64,000 nt of DNA from Porites lutea (GCF_958299795.1 NC_133209.1:23466195-23530194); one strand, 5' to 3'. Positions 28,207 through 42,004 are shown, counted from the stretch's first letter. A program made the numbers and translations. The notes: generated by a model from the sequence alone, not told the origin.

Positions 28207-30416
28207 AGAGATCACCTTTAGCCACAGTAGATTAGGCGTGGAAAAAAAATCCTTCCCAAGTAAAATGTCCTTTTTGCCCACCTACACCACCTTTATTTTT
28301 ACAAGTTTAATTGGACAGTCCCGAAATATAATTTTATTTTAATTTTATAATTTGAAAGGCCGTAGAGACACGATAGTGGCAGCCAATTTACACGTTATAA
28401 CTTATCGGTGTTATCTCTCTGTCTAAAGGGGTAATAATACCTGGGCTAAGAGCAAAAACTCCCGAAAAAAATCAGATTTATTTTAATTCAATTTTCAAAA
28501 TCACCCGTCCGAATTTTGAATTTTGTCAAGCGCCAACTGTCGAGTATTTGAGTGAACACTAAAAATGAGGAAGAGGTCTCAGAATCATTTTCGTTTTCAT
28601 TTTACTTCTAAAACACCATATCCATTTGATACACGGGGCATTTTAAGTACTCCTGTATGCGATGTTAATGGACGACTGAAAACAACAACTGGCAAAGCGA
28701 TTTATATACGAAAGAGATCTTGGCAAACAATCAACACGAGAAATATAATTCAATGAAACATTTAAAAGGACAACAGTTTTTATTTACGATGACATATATT
28801 GAGAGTGAAGTTCTCTGAAAATCCTGAATCACGAATTAAGTCCAGTAGATTTAAGCCTAAAGTTTTAAGCCGCCTTCGCCGTGTTTGCTATTTTTCAAGA
28901 CGTACTCCAGGCAAGAATATCGCTCAAAGCTTTCTTTTTACAACTAATAGGATAACTAAACTATTCTTCAGAACGTTTTCTTTTTAGTTGCCGTCAGAAA
29001 ATGTCTAAAGACTTTTTAAAGTTCTTTTCCAGGTCAGATCATTGTCTCATCAAATCTTACAAATGTGCGTAAAATGACAAAATGATAAATGAAATAAATG
29101 AAACTGATCAGTACGGTCACAAAATCATTTATATGCTCTGCAATAGTTGAAAACAAGTTCCTAAAGTAAACAAGTTTTTTAACGCAACGACAATAGCACG
29201 CCATTTCTTGCGCGATTTCCCGCAAGAAAATATATTATACTCCTTCCCCCAACGGGCTGACACCTGATTCCCTTCCCTCCCCCCCCAAAAAAAAAGAGTG
29301 TTAGGGTGGACGTACGCTGACGTCATTAAATAGTTTACGCACACACGTGGCCATGGAGCTCCGTTATTATGTGGTTTCTGCGGTTTTGATGATGTTGTTC
29401 ATGTCGTTGTTAGGTAGGGTTATTTGTGATATTTTCATTGTATTAAGTTGCCTCTTTGGTTTTATTTGTTGATGTTGTTAATGTCGTTGTTAGGTAGGGT
29501 AGTTTGTGATATATCACCTCCTGGCATTTACCTATGAAACACTTGTCAATCACTACATGTAGTGTTCTTAGTTTTATAAGTATTGGTGGTTTCCATACGA
29601 TCCGTTATGTTCTTTGGTTGCTAGCTTTTTTTGGAAATGGATGATATTCCTAACAACATTAATGGCGATGGTTAATGAGACAGGTGTTTCAGCAAATGTC
29701 ACGAGAATCAAGCCTAACACCCGTTTAACGAGTCAACTGATTCATGTCATTACACTTAAAAAAAATCCCCCATTTCTGCTTGTTACAACCCTTAAAAGAA
29801 AGAAAAGAAATGGTAGAATTGACGATGCATTACCTCACTGTACTATGTGTAAATCGTAAGGCAATACTAGTGTAACAGACTTTTTGGCGACGCCCCAAAT
29901 TTATCTTCTTTAATCATAAACTGACAGAATGGGAAAATTTGGCCTTTTTTCACTGTGAGTAACAGTTGTGCGTGGATGGACGAAACGATTTCGCAATGCC
30001 AGTTTGCCCCTCCTCTGGACGCAAAAAAGTTACTGGAGCTGGCCTCTTGAGAGAATGGTCCTCTTAAGTGGCCAGTAGAGATGTAAGGGTTAAATGACTG
30101 CTTACTGGGGCTTCCCCAACTACAAATGAACATTGGAAATGCCAAAAAAATGTTTGTTACTGTTCGACTATACTATTGTTCTCACAATGCGTGCTGTAAT
30201 TCAGTCACAAGCATAAAATTCACTGAGTGGTGTTTTGAAGTGCAACCTGATGTGTAGAGAAAAAGAAACAAACTCTGAAACTGATATAAATTCATTGCAT
30301 GGTTATTGTCTGTTGAAACAAAAGAAATGCGCTATAATGACTTGTGGGAATTGTGCCTGTTTTTAAGTTTGAAACAATATCAACAAAGCCCTATAAACCG
30401 AGGCTATGAATAATAT
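28207..30416. other. Host DNA, no gene supported
   Basis: It matches 44537-46752 and, in part, 62730-64000. Short open frames (for example 28565-28756) persist in all three copies, but this is explained by recent duplication. Purine/pyrimidine runs lie near 29270. Confidence 0.5.
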
Positions 30417-30640
30417 CAGAAACTCATAAGGGGTTGAAACGTGTAACTCGTGTTCAATGCTCGTGAATATTCACTTTTACCATATTTGGAAACCTTAGTG
30501 GCAGATAGCCATTTTAAACAAATGGCCGCCAGGCGAGCACCATGTAGATGTTTTAAGACAAGAGTTCTGCATTTCAAGGTTAAAAATACACCGTTAAAAG
30601 ACAAAAAATGGAAAGAGAAATTTTGTCTACTGAGAACAGC
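30417..30640 (+). mobile_element. Truncated 'AGAAACTCATAAGGGG' DNA transposon fragment
   Basis: It has the left end CAGAAACTCATAAGGGGTTG and about 220 bp of the 1.24-kb element described at 33562-34804. No right end is attached. Confidence 0.7.
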
Positions 30641-31446
30641 AAAACGTAGAGTATGAAGAATATCTATTTAATAATAATAATATGAATCCATAAACAAGTT
30701 CACAGTGAATCAGAATCGCAGTCTTAATAGGTAGAATGTTACCCGTGGATCAGTCTCGTGCAGTGTCTTTCTGTACAGTGCAAATATTATTTCAAGAAAG
30801 TTGCGTTTGAGTTTCAGTTTAGTTTTACATTATTTGTAAGTCAGACAATACCATATGGTCCATAAGGTGCTTGAGTAAGCACTTTTGGTTTGTTTTCTTA
30901 AATAAGGGTTGATTTCCACTGTCCCGTAATTTTTACGTGCGGATATGCGTAAAATTTACGTTCGCAAATAAAATTGAAGCAATGTATGAAAGGTGGCACG
31001 TAAGCGTAAAAGTAGAACCTCGCTCAACGTCACGTTTAATCCCTTTAATCTTGCACAGTAAGCACTTCTGGTTTATTTTCTTAAATGGGCTGAGCCGGGT
31101 TAATTTTTATGGGTGACCAGGCCGTGACGTCACCAGATGCGCATTCGCTCGTTACTATGGCATGCTCTAAATAATACGCCAACGTAATTCATGGAAATTT
31201 AGTTAGTTTGGCCAGAAGGCCTGAAAGTTGATTCCAAGCGGTAGTGAGATTCCGGATTCCTTGAGCTGTATTTTGAATTCAAGGCCCAGGATTCCAGATT
31301 CCACAAGCAAAAATTACCCGGAATCCCTTACGTGAGGCGACAATTTTTTTTAAGTTATATTTCGAGGATGTTCACTAAAAGAGAGCCTTAATGTGTGTAA
31401 AAAACGCTGCAAGAGAAAGTAATTATTATTATTATTATTATTATTA

Positions 31447-31484
<38 letters not shown>

Positions 31485-31596
31485 TTAATTTAGTATCATG
31501 ACTAAAAATTGTTTTGAAAATCAATTTTTTAGATTATAGAAGGAGCGCATAAAATTGCATTGTTCCTAGAACATGTAAAGACTAAATAAATTGTAC
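30641..31596. other. Host DNA with an ATT microsatellite (about 31421-31483)
   Basis: No gene was seen. It matches about 46980-47930 in copy B. Confidence 0.5.
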
Positions 31597-33561
31597 CAGA
31601 AACTCATAAGGGGTTGAAACGTGTAACTCGCGTTCAATGCTCGTGAATATTCACTTTTAGTATACACTAAAACAGTGGATAGTGTTTTTCGCGCGCTCTG
31701 ATTGGCTACTAAATCAGTGAATATCCTGCACTATTCACTGATTCACCTCCAGTTCCTCCGAGCGAGAGACGCCAAACTCGCGTAAGTTGCAAAATGCCTT
31801 GCCGGTTTGCTGCCGTAACAAACAAAGAAATTTCACAACTAACAAGCAAGCTGTTTCCGAAATACACGAAGAAAGTGACGAAGCTCGGGGTGGAAGTTTT
31901 CACAGGTAAAGCTTTGTCTTTTTGACTTGAATTTTGACTTGAATTTTGTTGTTTACAAATGCAAATTAAGTTTAAGTCTTGCGTTACTTTTTTTACTTGA
32001 CTTGTTCATAAATAAGCTTAAAACTAAATCTAATAATCCTTTTTACAGAATGATTTTAAATACAAAAAGAATTCACAACTCCTTTTGAGGAAATTTCTCC
32101 GCAAGAGCTAAACAAATGCCTTCAAAAGTTTTATTTGCCGGCAAGAAAAAGCGACGACAGCGGCCGTGCGCCAAAATTGTAATCGTTGCAGGCGAACAGT
32201 AAATGAGTTAAAAATCATCATTTTTGGGCTCAATTATCTCACTGTTTTAGTATATCCTAAAACAATTATTCACCTCAGTGTCGGTGGCTGACTAACGCGG
32301 CTTCGGTGAAAGCCATCACTAGCCACCTCCACTTCGGTGAATAATTGTTATTTACCATATTTGGAAACCTTAGTGACAGATATCCTTTTCAACAAAATGG
32401 CTTCCGCGCGATCACCATGCAGGTGTTTTAAGACAAGAGCTCTGCATTTCAGGGTTAAAAATACACCGTTAAAAGACAAAAAATGGAAAGAGAAAGTTCA
32501 AAAGAATGCTCAGCTTTCTTTTTGTGGAGGAAGGGAAGCTTTTCATTAAGGAATCGTCCTTCGAGGAATTCAACCTTGTTTTCTTCACGACGGAGCGCAT
32601 GGTCTGTTTTGAAATGCAACCAAGGCAGTGAAGTTTTTGCTGAATGTTCAGGTACATTTTGCACTCTATGGCCAAGACAATTACGTTTTTGAAAGGGAAT
32701 TTATGTATTTTTAAATGTTTCGTAGACGTTTTATAAATTTTTCTCTTCGGCGCTAAAGAAAAATTACAAAATGTGCCCCGATTTGAGATGGATTTTGTGT
32801 TGAATTTTGCCATGTGCTCAGCCGATTTCACTTGCGTGAACGGATCCACGATCCATATAGTGTTTTCCGAATTGCTTTAAAGGATTGACTTTTTGGATTT
32901 TGAATAAAAATTTTCAAGAAACGGCTTCTCTGTCTATTGTTTTGAGTTTGTTCATTCATAAAATTAGCTCAAAACACGATCGTGACTACAACATCCAAGC
33001 TGAATTTAAGCTTAAATGCTTCTCACATTCATTACACGCATCACTTTTTGCGAAAATGTCAGGTTCAGGTTTTGGACACTTTTCGATACGCAGCTAATGA
33101 ATTTTATTCGAAAGTATTTTTTACTGTTTATTCTAGACTTTTAATATAAGAATTTTAGAAGCGTATTTGCAGTATAAGTTTACTGTGCAGAGGGTCAACG
33201 AGGCATCGTTGTTTGAAGTGACAACTTGAAGAAGTTGCGAGGACGTCAGTGGGTTTCATAATGTTATGTTTGGCCCGGGTGGTGAGGCAATAATATCCTG
33301 CTCAGTGTTTCGGTAAGATTCCTGGTTTCAACCTTTGAAAGCTTTCTCTGCTTTCGGGAGTTTTCCCCTGTTTGTCGGCCATTTTTTTCAAGCGGGCGCG
33401 GGAAGCTGAAGTAAAATTACGTCACGTTGTTTACGAAGTTTGATTGGTCAGTTGTCTCTTCTTCTCGTTCCAAATATGGTACTTTCGAAAATGAATAATC
33501 ACGAGCATCGGACAAAGCAAACACATGAGAGTTACACGTTTCAACCCCTTATGAGTTTCTG
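31597..33561. mobile_element. Non-autonomous DNA transposon with nested MITE, copy A
   Basis: The ends are inverted: CAGAAACTCATAAGGGGTTG on the left and CAACCCCTTATGAGTTTCTG on the right. A second element of about 700 bp (about 31660-32352, with paired CTAAAAC motifs and TTCACCTC inner repeats) sits inside, flanked by TA. No transposase was seen. It joins end to end with the next copy at GTTTCTG|CAGAAAC. Confidence 0.78.
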
Positions 33562-34804
33562 CAGAAACCCATAAGGGGTTGAAACGTGTAACTCGCGTTC
33601 AATGCTCGTGAATATTCGTTTTGACCATATTTGGAAATCTTAGTGACGGATATCCATTTTCAACAAAATGGCTGCTGCGCGATCACCATGCAGATGTTTT
33701 AAGACAAGAGTTCTGTATTTCAAGGTTAAAAATACACCGTTAAAAGACAAAAAATGGAAAAAGAAAGTTCAAAAGAATGCTCAGCTTTCTTTTTGTGGAG
33801 AAAGGGAAGCTTTTCGTCAAGAAATCGTCCTTCGAGGAATTCAACCTTGTTTTCTTCACGGCGGAGCCCATGGTCTGTTTTGAAATGCAACCAAGTCAGC
33901 GAAGTTTTTGCTGAATTTTCAGGTACATTTTGCACTCTATGGCCAAGACAATTACGTTTTTGAAAGGGAATTTATGTATTTTCTAAATGTTTCATAGACG
34001 TTTTATAAATTTTTCTCTTCGGCGCTAAAGAAAAATTACAAAATGTGCCTGATTTGAGATGGATTTTGTGTTGAATTTTGCCATGTGCTTAGCCGATGTC
34101 ACTTGCGTGAACGGATCCACGATCCAGATAGCGTTTTCCGAAGTGCTTTAAAGGATTAACTTTTTGGTCTTTGAATAAAAATTTCAAGAAACGGCTTCTC
34201 TGTCTATTGTTTTGAGTTTGTTCATTCATAAAATTAGCTCAAAACACGATCATGACTACAACATCGAAGTTTAATTTAAGCTTTTAAAATGCTTCTCACA
34301 TTCATTACAAGCATCACTTTTTGCGAAGATGTCAGGTTCAGGTTTTGGACACTTTCGATACGCAGCTAATGAATTTTATTCGAAAATATTTTTCACTGTT
34401 TATTCTAGACTTTTAAATTTGCAGTATAAGTTTACTGTGAAGAGGGTCATCGTTTTTTTGAAGTGACAACTTCAAGAAGTTGCGAGGCCGTCAATGGGAT
34501 TCATAATGTTATGTTTGGCCCGTGTGGTAAGGCAATAATATCCCGCTCAGTGTTTCGGTAATATTCCTGGTTTCAACCTTAGAAAGCTTTCTCGGCTTTG
34601 AAAGCTTTCCCCCATTTGTCCGCCATTTTTTTAAGCGGGCGCGGGAACCTGAAGGAAAATTACGTCACGTTGTTTACGAAGTTTGATTGGTCAGTTATCT
34701 CTTCTTCTCGTTCCAAATATGGTACTTTCGAAAATGAATAATCACGAGCATCGGACAAAGCAAACATATGAGAGTTACACGTTTCAACCCCTTATGAGTT
34801 TCTG
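33562..34804. mobile_element. Non-autonomous DNA transposon, second tandem copy in A (1.24 kb)
   Basis: This is the uninterrupted version of the preceding element with the same inverted ends. Copy B has only one element at this place. Confidence 0.8.
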
Positions 34805-36390
34805 GTTTCTGATAATATTCATTTGGCTTGGCGATTACGTGAACCGGTAGGATTTAAAACTTTTAAAATCTTTCTCTCATTGATTTGCCGTACAGTTTAC
34901 GATCAGAGAGACTAAAATCGATTGGTTTGTGTTTATGTCCCGAAAACAAAAATAGTCAAACACAGTACAATTTTTGTCATTTCCATCCCGTATAAAATGC
35001 TAACTTGATTGTTGTCGTCAGGACTGTTTACACCGTTCGTTAATATCCTTATAGAGTATAAACTTGGATACGTGCAATGGTTTCATTCTTATCGATGGTG
35101 CTGATACTGGAAACCAGCTGTTTAGACGTCGGCTAAAACTAAAGTCTGCCTCAGCGACCGCCAAGATTCGTTGAAGAGTTGTCTTGAAGGTCAACGTCGC
35201 GATCGTTGATTTTTTTTTTTTTTTTTTTTATCATATCCTATATAAGAAGAGAGGCTTTATCAGAATCCAAACTGTATCTTTTCATCTGCGTGAACATCTT
35301 AATTTGTTTAAGCGGCCTGCCAGCAAGAAACTTCCTCTGCATTCCTTAAAGTCTTATTGTCCCCCATTTCATCTCCTTCAATTGGAAATTACTAAATAAT
35401 TAAGTTTCAAACAAACAAAAGGCACTATCCAATCAGTTTGATCGGATTTGATGACGTCAATCCTTCCTCACTGGCTGACACCTCCTCTATTGTTCTTTCT
35501 CTATATATTTGCGATACCACCCGGATGGTTTGGGCGGATCCGTAAACCACTGCACAGTAAACCTCTTAATACTTCTCACCTTTCAACACTTCATCCATAT
35601 TCTCTTTTACAAAATTCCCAACAGTGAACCCTCGAATTGCAATAAAGTCCGCTTCTACAAGCCTCGCGCGTCCTCGTTAACTCAGGGCTGGTGAATATAA
35701 TTATACACAAATTAAGCTATTCAACTGTTCCATTGTACTGTCAGCTTTAATATTAGGTCTCTGTGAGAAGAGAAGCGACAGCTAAGCAAATGATCAAAAG
35801 AAGATGAAGCATTACTCCAGTCAAAGACAGAAAGGGAAAGTTCAACGGAAGAAAATAAACATGCAAATCCGCAACAAATAAGGTCGGAACATAAATCTAC
35901 CATGCTCTAAAAAAAAGAATACATATCAAAGCATTCAGTCGTCAAAGCAGAGGTTTCGAATCGAAGGGCCATATTTTTAAATTCAAATTGGTCTAGAATC
36001 ATATTCTCCTTCTTCTTTTCTGAAATAACTAAAAAAAACCCTGCTAGGTGGACATCAGTCAGACGATATAAGTGGATTTCAACAAGCACTTTTTCCCCTT
36101 AGTCACATACAGGACTTGACTTCTGAAGTTAGTCAGTTCATATTAATCTTGGCTTAAATGTAAGCAGAGAAACCTTTTTCCGATCGCGAGGCGCACTTCC
36201 TTTATTTTAACAACCGTGCTTAGTCAAAAGTAGATTGCGATTTTAAGACCGTAGTCAAGGAATCATTCTGCTTGTACAGAAGCACAGATTCTTACCTTGT
36301 TGACAAAGAGACATAAAAAGGCTATTTCTCAGCGGCGATGAAGAGATAATCATTTCGAAGCGGTTGCCTGTTTCGTATGAAAAGTTACGT
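34805..36390. other. Host DNA, no gene seen
   Basis: It matches 52728-54302. A poly-T tract lies at about 35209-35229, with no coding evidence. Confidence 0.5.
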
Positions 36391-36800
36391 GCGAGCGTTT
36401 GGGAAATTCCGCGTTCGATTCCCACTTGTTTCCTTTCTATATAGCTTTAAGTACACTTAAACACTGGTAAAACGGACCCCTGATGGAGATGGAGAGGGAG
36501 GCGAGCGTTTGGGAAATTCCGCGTTCGATTCCCACTTGTTTCCTTTCTATATAGCTTTAAGTACACTTAAACACTGGTAAAACGGACCCCTGATGGAGAT
36601 GGAGAGGGAGGCGAGCGTTTGGGAAATTCCGCGTTCGATTCCCACTTGTTTCCTTTCTATATAGCTTTAAGTACACTTAAACACTGGTAAAACGGACCCC
36701 TGATGGAGTGGGAGAGGGAGGCGAGAGTTTGGGAAATTCCGCGTTCGATTCCCACTTGTTTCCTTTCTATACAGCTTTAAGTACACTTAAATACCGGTCG
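36391..36800 (+). repeat. 110-bp VNTR, four units in copy A
   Basis: Units start at 36391, 36501, 36611 and 36721 with GCGAG(C/A)GTTTGGGAAATTCC. Copy B has a single unit (54305-54390). Each unit contains GTTCGATTCCCAC, which resembles a Pol III B box, so a tRNA-derived SINE origin is possible. Confidence 0.92.
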
Positions 36801-36820
36801 GCTTCAGGTTTGTTCAGGGG

Positions 36821-37066
36821 TCAGATAAGCCTACCTCGAACCAACGACGCAAAATAAGAACTGAACTTTTTATCTTTCCGTTTTTGCGCAGAATCCTTAC
36901 AAACGAATAAGTTGGAAACATTATCTGGCACAAGACCATACTTGACTTTATACATCAGTACTACAATGTCTTGAAGAAGAGGATTATACAACGAGGGAAG
37001 GTTAGCCCTATCTAAGACTGGGAGACTCCCTTTCTGACCTAACACTTTTGATCTTTGATTGGACAA
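36821..37066 (-). mobile_element. LINE ORF2 C-terminal fragment
   Basis: The fragment reads LPSLYNPLLQDIVVLMYKVK, then GLVPDNVSNLF. This resembles the post-polymerase end of ORF2 in CR1/L2-like cnidarian LINEs (LPSLY.RRLQD...MYKVK). It is short and truncated on both sides, and lies just downstream of lectin gene 2. Confidence 0.65.
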
Positions 37067-37657
37067 ATTTTTTAGTTAAAAATCAAATTTTAAGTTAATT
37101 CAAAATGATAGGCTTCACTTTCATCTCCGTACGCTTCAAAGAGTATCGATACCCTCTGAAGTCCAACCATGCCACTCCAGCAGGTATTTTGGGATGTTGG
37201 CCTTTGAGATCTAAGCCATTCAGATTCGAAGTATGGCAGTGTTTGTACCACAAGCCGCCTTTGTGTTTCCCAGCACAATCAATATCACCACTACGATCAT
37301 TGTCTTCATCTCTAGTAGAAAACGTCATATTGCTAAGAAGGGAAAAAGAAAATGAAATTATTACTAATTTAGGGACGAACACATGACTAAGTGGATATAG
37401 GCGAGCCATTGCTGAAGTCACTGCTAACATTTTGGCTCATTAGCATACGAATTAACCCATACAAGGCGTCATGATTACCGTATGCACAAATTAAATTCAA
37501 AAGTTGAATGATAGTGTTTGGTTACTTTGAGCAATCTGTTGGGAGGTGTGAATCATTTGTAAGGTAGCTATATGGTAAATCGAAGATTAAATAGCCTTTG
37601 CGCTGCGTCTTCGGGCGAAATTTTCATGTGCCGCTGATGCTCATATACAGAATTTAT

Positions 37658-38169
37658 TATATAGACACGAGTGTTTTACTGGAAAATTTCCCACTCGTAA
37701 AATTCATAAAAACTACATCCGGGACCCGAGTGGTTTATTTTCCATAATCTCACACGTGAGTTAATCGATAACGTAATTTCGGTAATTTTCCTTCGAAATT
37801 TGTAGACGTCTTGCGTCTTTTGAATTTTACTTACACATTTTTCAAAGTTTTGCTTATATTTTGTCATTGCAGAGCCCTATTCAGCTCAGTGTTATTTCTC
37901 AAGATTATTGTAACCAATGTCTTATATTGCAGTACTGTAAATCTGAGCTGTCACAATTACTTTTTGGCGAATAAAAATCTATTATTTTATCGATGTCTTT
38001 TTGTCGATATAATAAAAAGAACATTACACGGCGGCTTGAAGATACGAATTTTATTTTCTCGTGGCAAAAACAATATTTTACTCACTCGCTGGGCTCGTTC
38101 GTAAAATATTGTTTTGCCACTCGAAAATAAATTCATATCTTCACGCCACCGTGTAATATCCTCTATATA
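37658..38169. repeat. Foldback MITE, about 0.5 kb (between gene 2 FReD exons)
   Basis: The right half forms a long hairpin: GGCAAAAACAATATTTTAC opposite GTAAAATATTGTTTTGCC around a CGCTGGGCTCG loop. TATATAGA motifs mark both outer ends. It is duplicated at about 56013-56524. Confidence 0.7.
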
Positions 38170-39991
38170 GCATTACCATTAAAATCCCGTTGTCTCCAAA
38201 CTCCTCGGTACAACTTCTTGCCACCTCCAATACCAACCCCACCCCCACCCCCTACCTATACCTTCCTTTAAATTAAATGCTTATAAATCTGTTACAATTT
38301 ATTAAGATTTTAGCCTTACTTGTGGTAACTCAACGAGTCCCCAGCAGATCCATTATATGCTCCAATCAGAATAAGGTATTTATCCGTCTCGTTTGCTATT
38401 TTAAAAATTGTGTACTCGGCGTAAGTAATGTTTCCATCAAAATCCTCCAGGTCGACTCTCAGGATAACATCTTCACCAGCTGTCAAACGGTGAAGATTGT
38501 CGTTTCCAAGCCAATACTCGCCATTCAGATCCCCAAAACCGTTCTTGTAGGAAGTTCAGTTAAGGTAGAAATCAACAGAACCGTTAAAACGTTTCTGGAA
38601 AACGGTCCAGCCTCCGCCGTCAGTGGCCATGTCACAAAACACTGGGATGGGTGTGCCGCCGTCTGGATTAATGGTATACACACCACTGGATGTGACACCA
38701 TCGTTAAGGAGCTGGGCGCAGTATTTAATAGGCTCTGTTAGTTATTTAAAAACTGGGTGTCAGAAGATTTCATCTTATCACTATACTGTTTCACATGCTG
38801 CACCCACATTGAGGTAGCCTGATTAAGACTGCAGTTGTCTCATTGTGTTCCCTCCTACTTTTCAGGGACAATCAACAACACTGGGTGTGGGAATTTGCCT
38901 GAGCCGGACTACTGTGCTTCTGTCTACTTGGGGCAGTTTGCAACTTAGTATTGAATGAAATGGGCACTTCACTTAGGGGTTAGCTAGTCACTACCAGAGA
39001 TTTGTTACGTCCTTAGCATCCCTAGTCCCACAGAGTCGGAGTGGGTGCAATAGTGAATTTACGGCACAGGAAGTGAGACTGGCATGGAAAGAAGACGGCA
39101 AACCTTGTGTGAACGAACTTAAGCGCGACAATAATTTGTTTAACAAATTGTTTGGTCAACTTCACCTCCTTTAACAGATTTTTTTGGAAATAAAGACCTG
39201 ATAACATTAATATTATTATAAATGAACTCACGTCAAGACAGTCATGTAACAGCCCTGTCACGTTTTTCACACACAAACGTTTTACCGTCTACCGTCCTGT
39301 TGACTACAACACCCTTAAAACTGAAGGTGAGACGGGATCTACGTTTTTCGTCATTACGCTGTTACTAGCTGGTCACGGACAGTTTATGACATAGCCATAT
39401 ATTTATGTAACTTACTGCAAGGTGTTCCTGTATATCCAACCTTACAAACACATCGTACACTGTTATCATGGTAGTATGGAATACACACTTCATTGTCACC
39501 ACAGATGGAGCTAGCCACTTCACAGATGCTCTGTAAGAAAAACAACAACAACAACTACAAATAAATAACTGGAATAAATAAATAAATAACGAGTTGGAGG
39601 CAGCACAGTCATTCCTGGTCGAATTGGAATTTGGAAATGTTGATTTTTGAGGAGTGAGGAGAACATGAGTGCACGGGGAAAAAAAATTTCTCGGAGCAAA
39701 GCAAAGAACCAATAACAGATTCACGTCACATATGGCGTCCACGCTGGGATTTGAATCCGCGCAACATTGTTTGCTACCCCCATTCTTGCAAAGAGTTCAA
39801 AGATTATTCTTGCACAGGATTTGCCAATCGTTTCAAATAGCTCAAACGCATGATAAAAAAAGACATCAATGTCTTTTTTTATATATATCTTTCTCGCAAC
39901 GTACAGAAAATCAGATTATTAATTTTAAAAGATTTCCTTAGTTAATAATAATAGTAACTATAATAATAGTTAATAATTAAAAAAAATAAAG

Positions 39992-40324
39992 TAAAATTCC
40001 GAAAATAAGCCCCTCCATGTATAAGCCTCTCCAAAAATATGCCCCCCAAACCTGTTACTCAAAAAACCTTCTGTGAAATCGTCCCTCCGAATATAAGCCC
40101 CCCCGGGGGCTTATACTATGAAATTGCCCTCAAATACAAAGTAAAACGAAGCAAAAACGGTAAATTTACTTCCAAATATAAGCTAGCCCAATCGATTTTT
40201 AAACGCAAATTTCCCTCCGTACATAAGCCCCTCCGAATATAAGCCCCTCCAAAAATAAGCCCCTCCTCAGCTCAGAAAGGGCTACCGTAAAATATAAGCC
40301 CCGGGGCAGATTTTCGGAATTTTA
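39992..40324. repeat. MITE rich in 'ATAAGCCCCTCC' repeats, copy B
   Basis: Ends TAAAATTCCGAAAAT and ATTTTCGGAATTTTA are inverted. The interior repeats AATATAAGCCCCTCC. It lies in intron 1 of gene 2, with a related copy in gene 3 (about 58355-58640) and none in gene 1. Confidence 0.75.
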
Positions 40325-40413
40325 TAGCCTGCGTAGCAAGCGTTTCCAGTTGAGTTATAGCGCGTCCCAACTTTCCCGACGAACTCACGAGGAAACGCTT
40401 GCTATGCAGGCTA
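40325..40413. repeat. 89-bp MITE nested in the previous one (9-bp TSD)
   Basis: The inverted ends are TAGCCTGCGTAGCAAGCG and CGCTTGCTATGCAGGCTA, flanked by GGAATTTTA on both sides (40316-40324 and 40414-40422). A 9-bp duplication fits Mutator-like elements. It is present only in copy B. Confidence 0.82.
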
Positions 40414-42003
40414 GGAATTTTACGGTAGCTTTTTTGCCGACTGGTTTAAGAGACTTAAAAGACAAGCTGAAATCGTGCTGCCACAATCGTTGTGGAAATA
40501 AAGGACAAAAAAAATACGGAATTTTCTCGGGTTTTTGGCCTCTGGTATCGGAACTGAATCTGGTTCCGTTTTCGACACTATTTCTCTTGTACAGTTAATG
40601 GCTCCGTCATTAATACAAGAGCATTGAGCTTTAATTTGACAAATTTCCGTCTTAACTTTTTCGTTTTTAACGCGATTGGCTGCAAAACTTTGCAAAGAAC
40701 AACACATATCATTCGACAATAATATGAAATATTCAGATTTCATTGATCGATGGTAAATTATTTTTTTTGAAATTACCTCTTGAAAGGGCCCTACTTTTCG
40801 AAGAAAATCGTGTCTAGTAAAAAAATTTGCTAGCTATTTTTTACTGTAATTTCGGGCATCGGCTTTTATTGATATAATAAATATGCCAGAGACATTTCAG
40901 AGGAAAAGTTGGAGCAGAAGTGCGTAGCAAAACTGAGGCGTTCAAAATTCAGCTGTAAATGGGAATTTCAAAAAGACTTGCTATGTGGTAGAACGAGCCA
41001 CCAGTTCGAATGTTCGGGACAAGTAATTTTAAGTTTTTGCTTATTCTTATAACAAAAGCCGATTGCAATATGTGCAATTCTTTAAAAGGTACTTTTTAGT
41101 TTTAGAAGCATTATGAATTGCTTCAAGTCTTTCTCTGAAATCGAATGACTTGTTCCTAGACATAATATCCCCTGGACGGTATTAGTTCGAACTCCTGCTT
41201 ATATACATTTTGATGTAGTACAATGCATCTTTAGGCTTTAACTGCGGTGGTACGTTGCTTCCAATTGAAGAAAAAGGTTTTGGGTTTGTATGCTACCTTG
41301 TATCGGAGCTCAGATAGAACTGTCGAACACTATAAATTGTTAATGACTACGAAATAAGCACGGGTGGCAATTCGGCGAGGAATTTGCACCTCAGGCAGCG
41401 GGGGGGGGGATACAATCGGATCAGTGTCCATGTCTGCGAAATACCGATCTGTACATTGCAGAGCAAAATATAATAATCAAGAAAAATAATACCCAGCCGT
41501 TTAAAGAGGGGAACAAGAAAATGTATACATCGGTAATATTTTTTTTGGCGATTTTTTTATTTTGCATTCTGATATAATTCGGTATTCGGTCTATATATAA
41601 AAGGTACTGGGTTGGACCACGGGGCACAGCCTCTCCGTACAAAACTTTTTGAGTACCTCCCACCTAACCGGATTTAAATACAAGCATCGAATAATACCGC
41701 ACCACCAATGAATCATATCGGTAGATTATAAGAATAGAGTACCTGTTAATGACATTGTCTTTTGATGAGCAGATGCCATGTTTCGTGACTAATGCGATAC
41801 TTGGGCAAATTTAACAGCGACAATATACCTTAACGAAAGGCGCCACGAAAGAGCTGCTGGTTTCACGCGCGATTTGAAAGATCCCTAAGATCGCACCACC
41901 AAAAATAGTTCGAAAAAGAATGTGTAACGACTGTTTAGAGGGGACAAATATTCTTAGAAAGTTACGAAAACAGCTCTTATTCAGTAGCAGTATTATTCAG
42001 TTA

Positions 42004-42004
<1 letters not shown>

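Larger units (their letters stand above)
1..37094. repeat. Tandem segmental duplication, copy A (partial, holds the Polinton)
   Basis: The host sequence here recurs twice to the right in the same orientation. Copy boundaries are set, arbitrarily but consistently, at the lectin stop codons (37095 and 54681). Landmarks: the PAN exon ending at 3687 recurs at 43026 and 61236, and the short reading frame at 28565 recurs at 44896 and 63077. Removing the 23,008 bp of Polinton plus target duplication makes the A-to-B offset identical on both sides of the element. Copy A starts before the window. It lacks several MITEs and the GPCR of copy B, but has a fourfold VNTR and an extra 1.24-kb transposon copy. 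Confidence 0.93.

Noticed and set aside
28565-28756. A 63-residue frame kept in all three host copies
   Set aside because: Conservation follows from recent duplication. There is no domain and copy C has lost the same ATG context.
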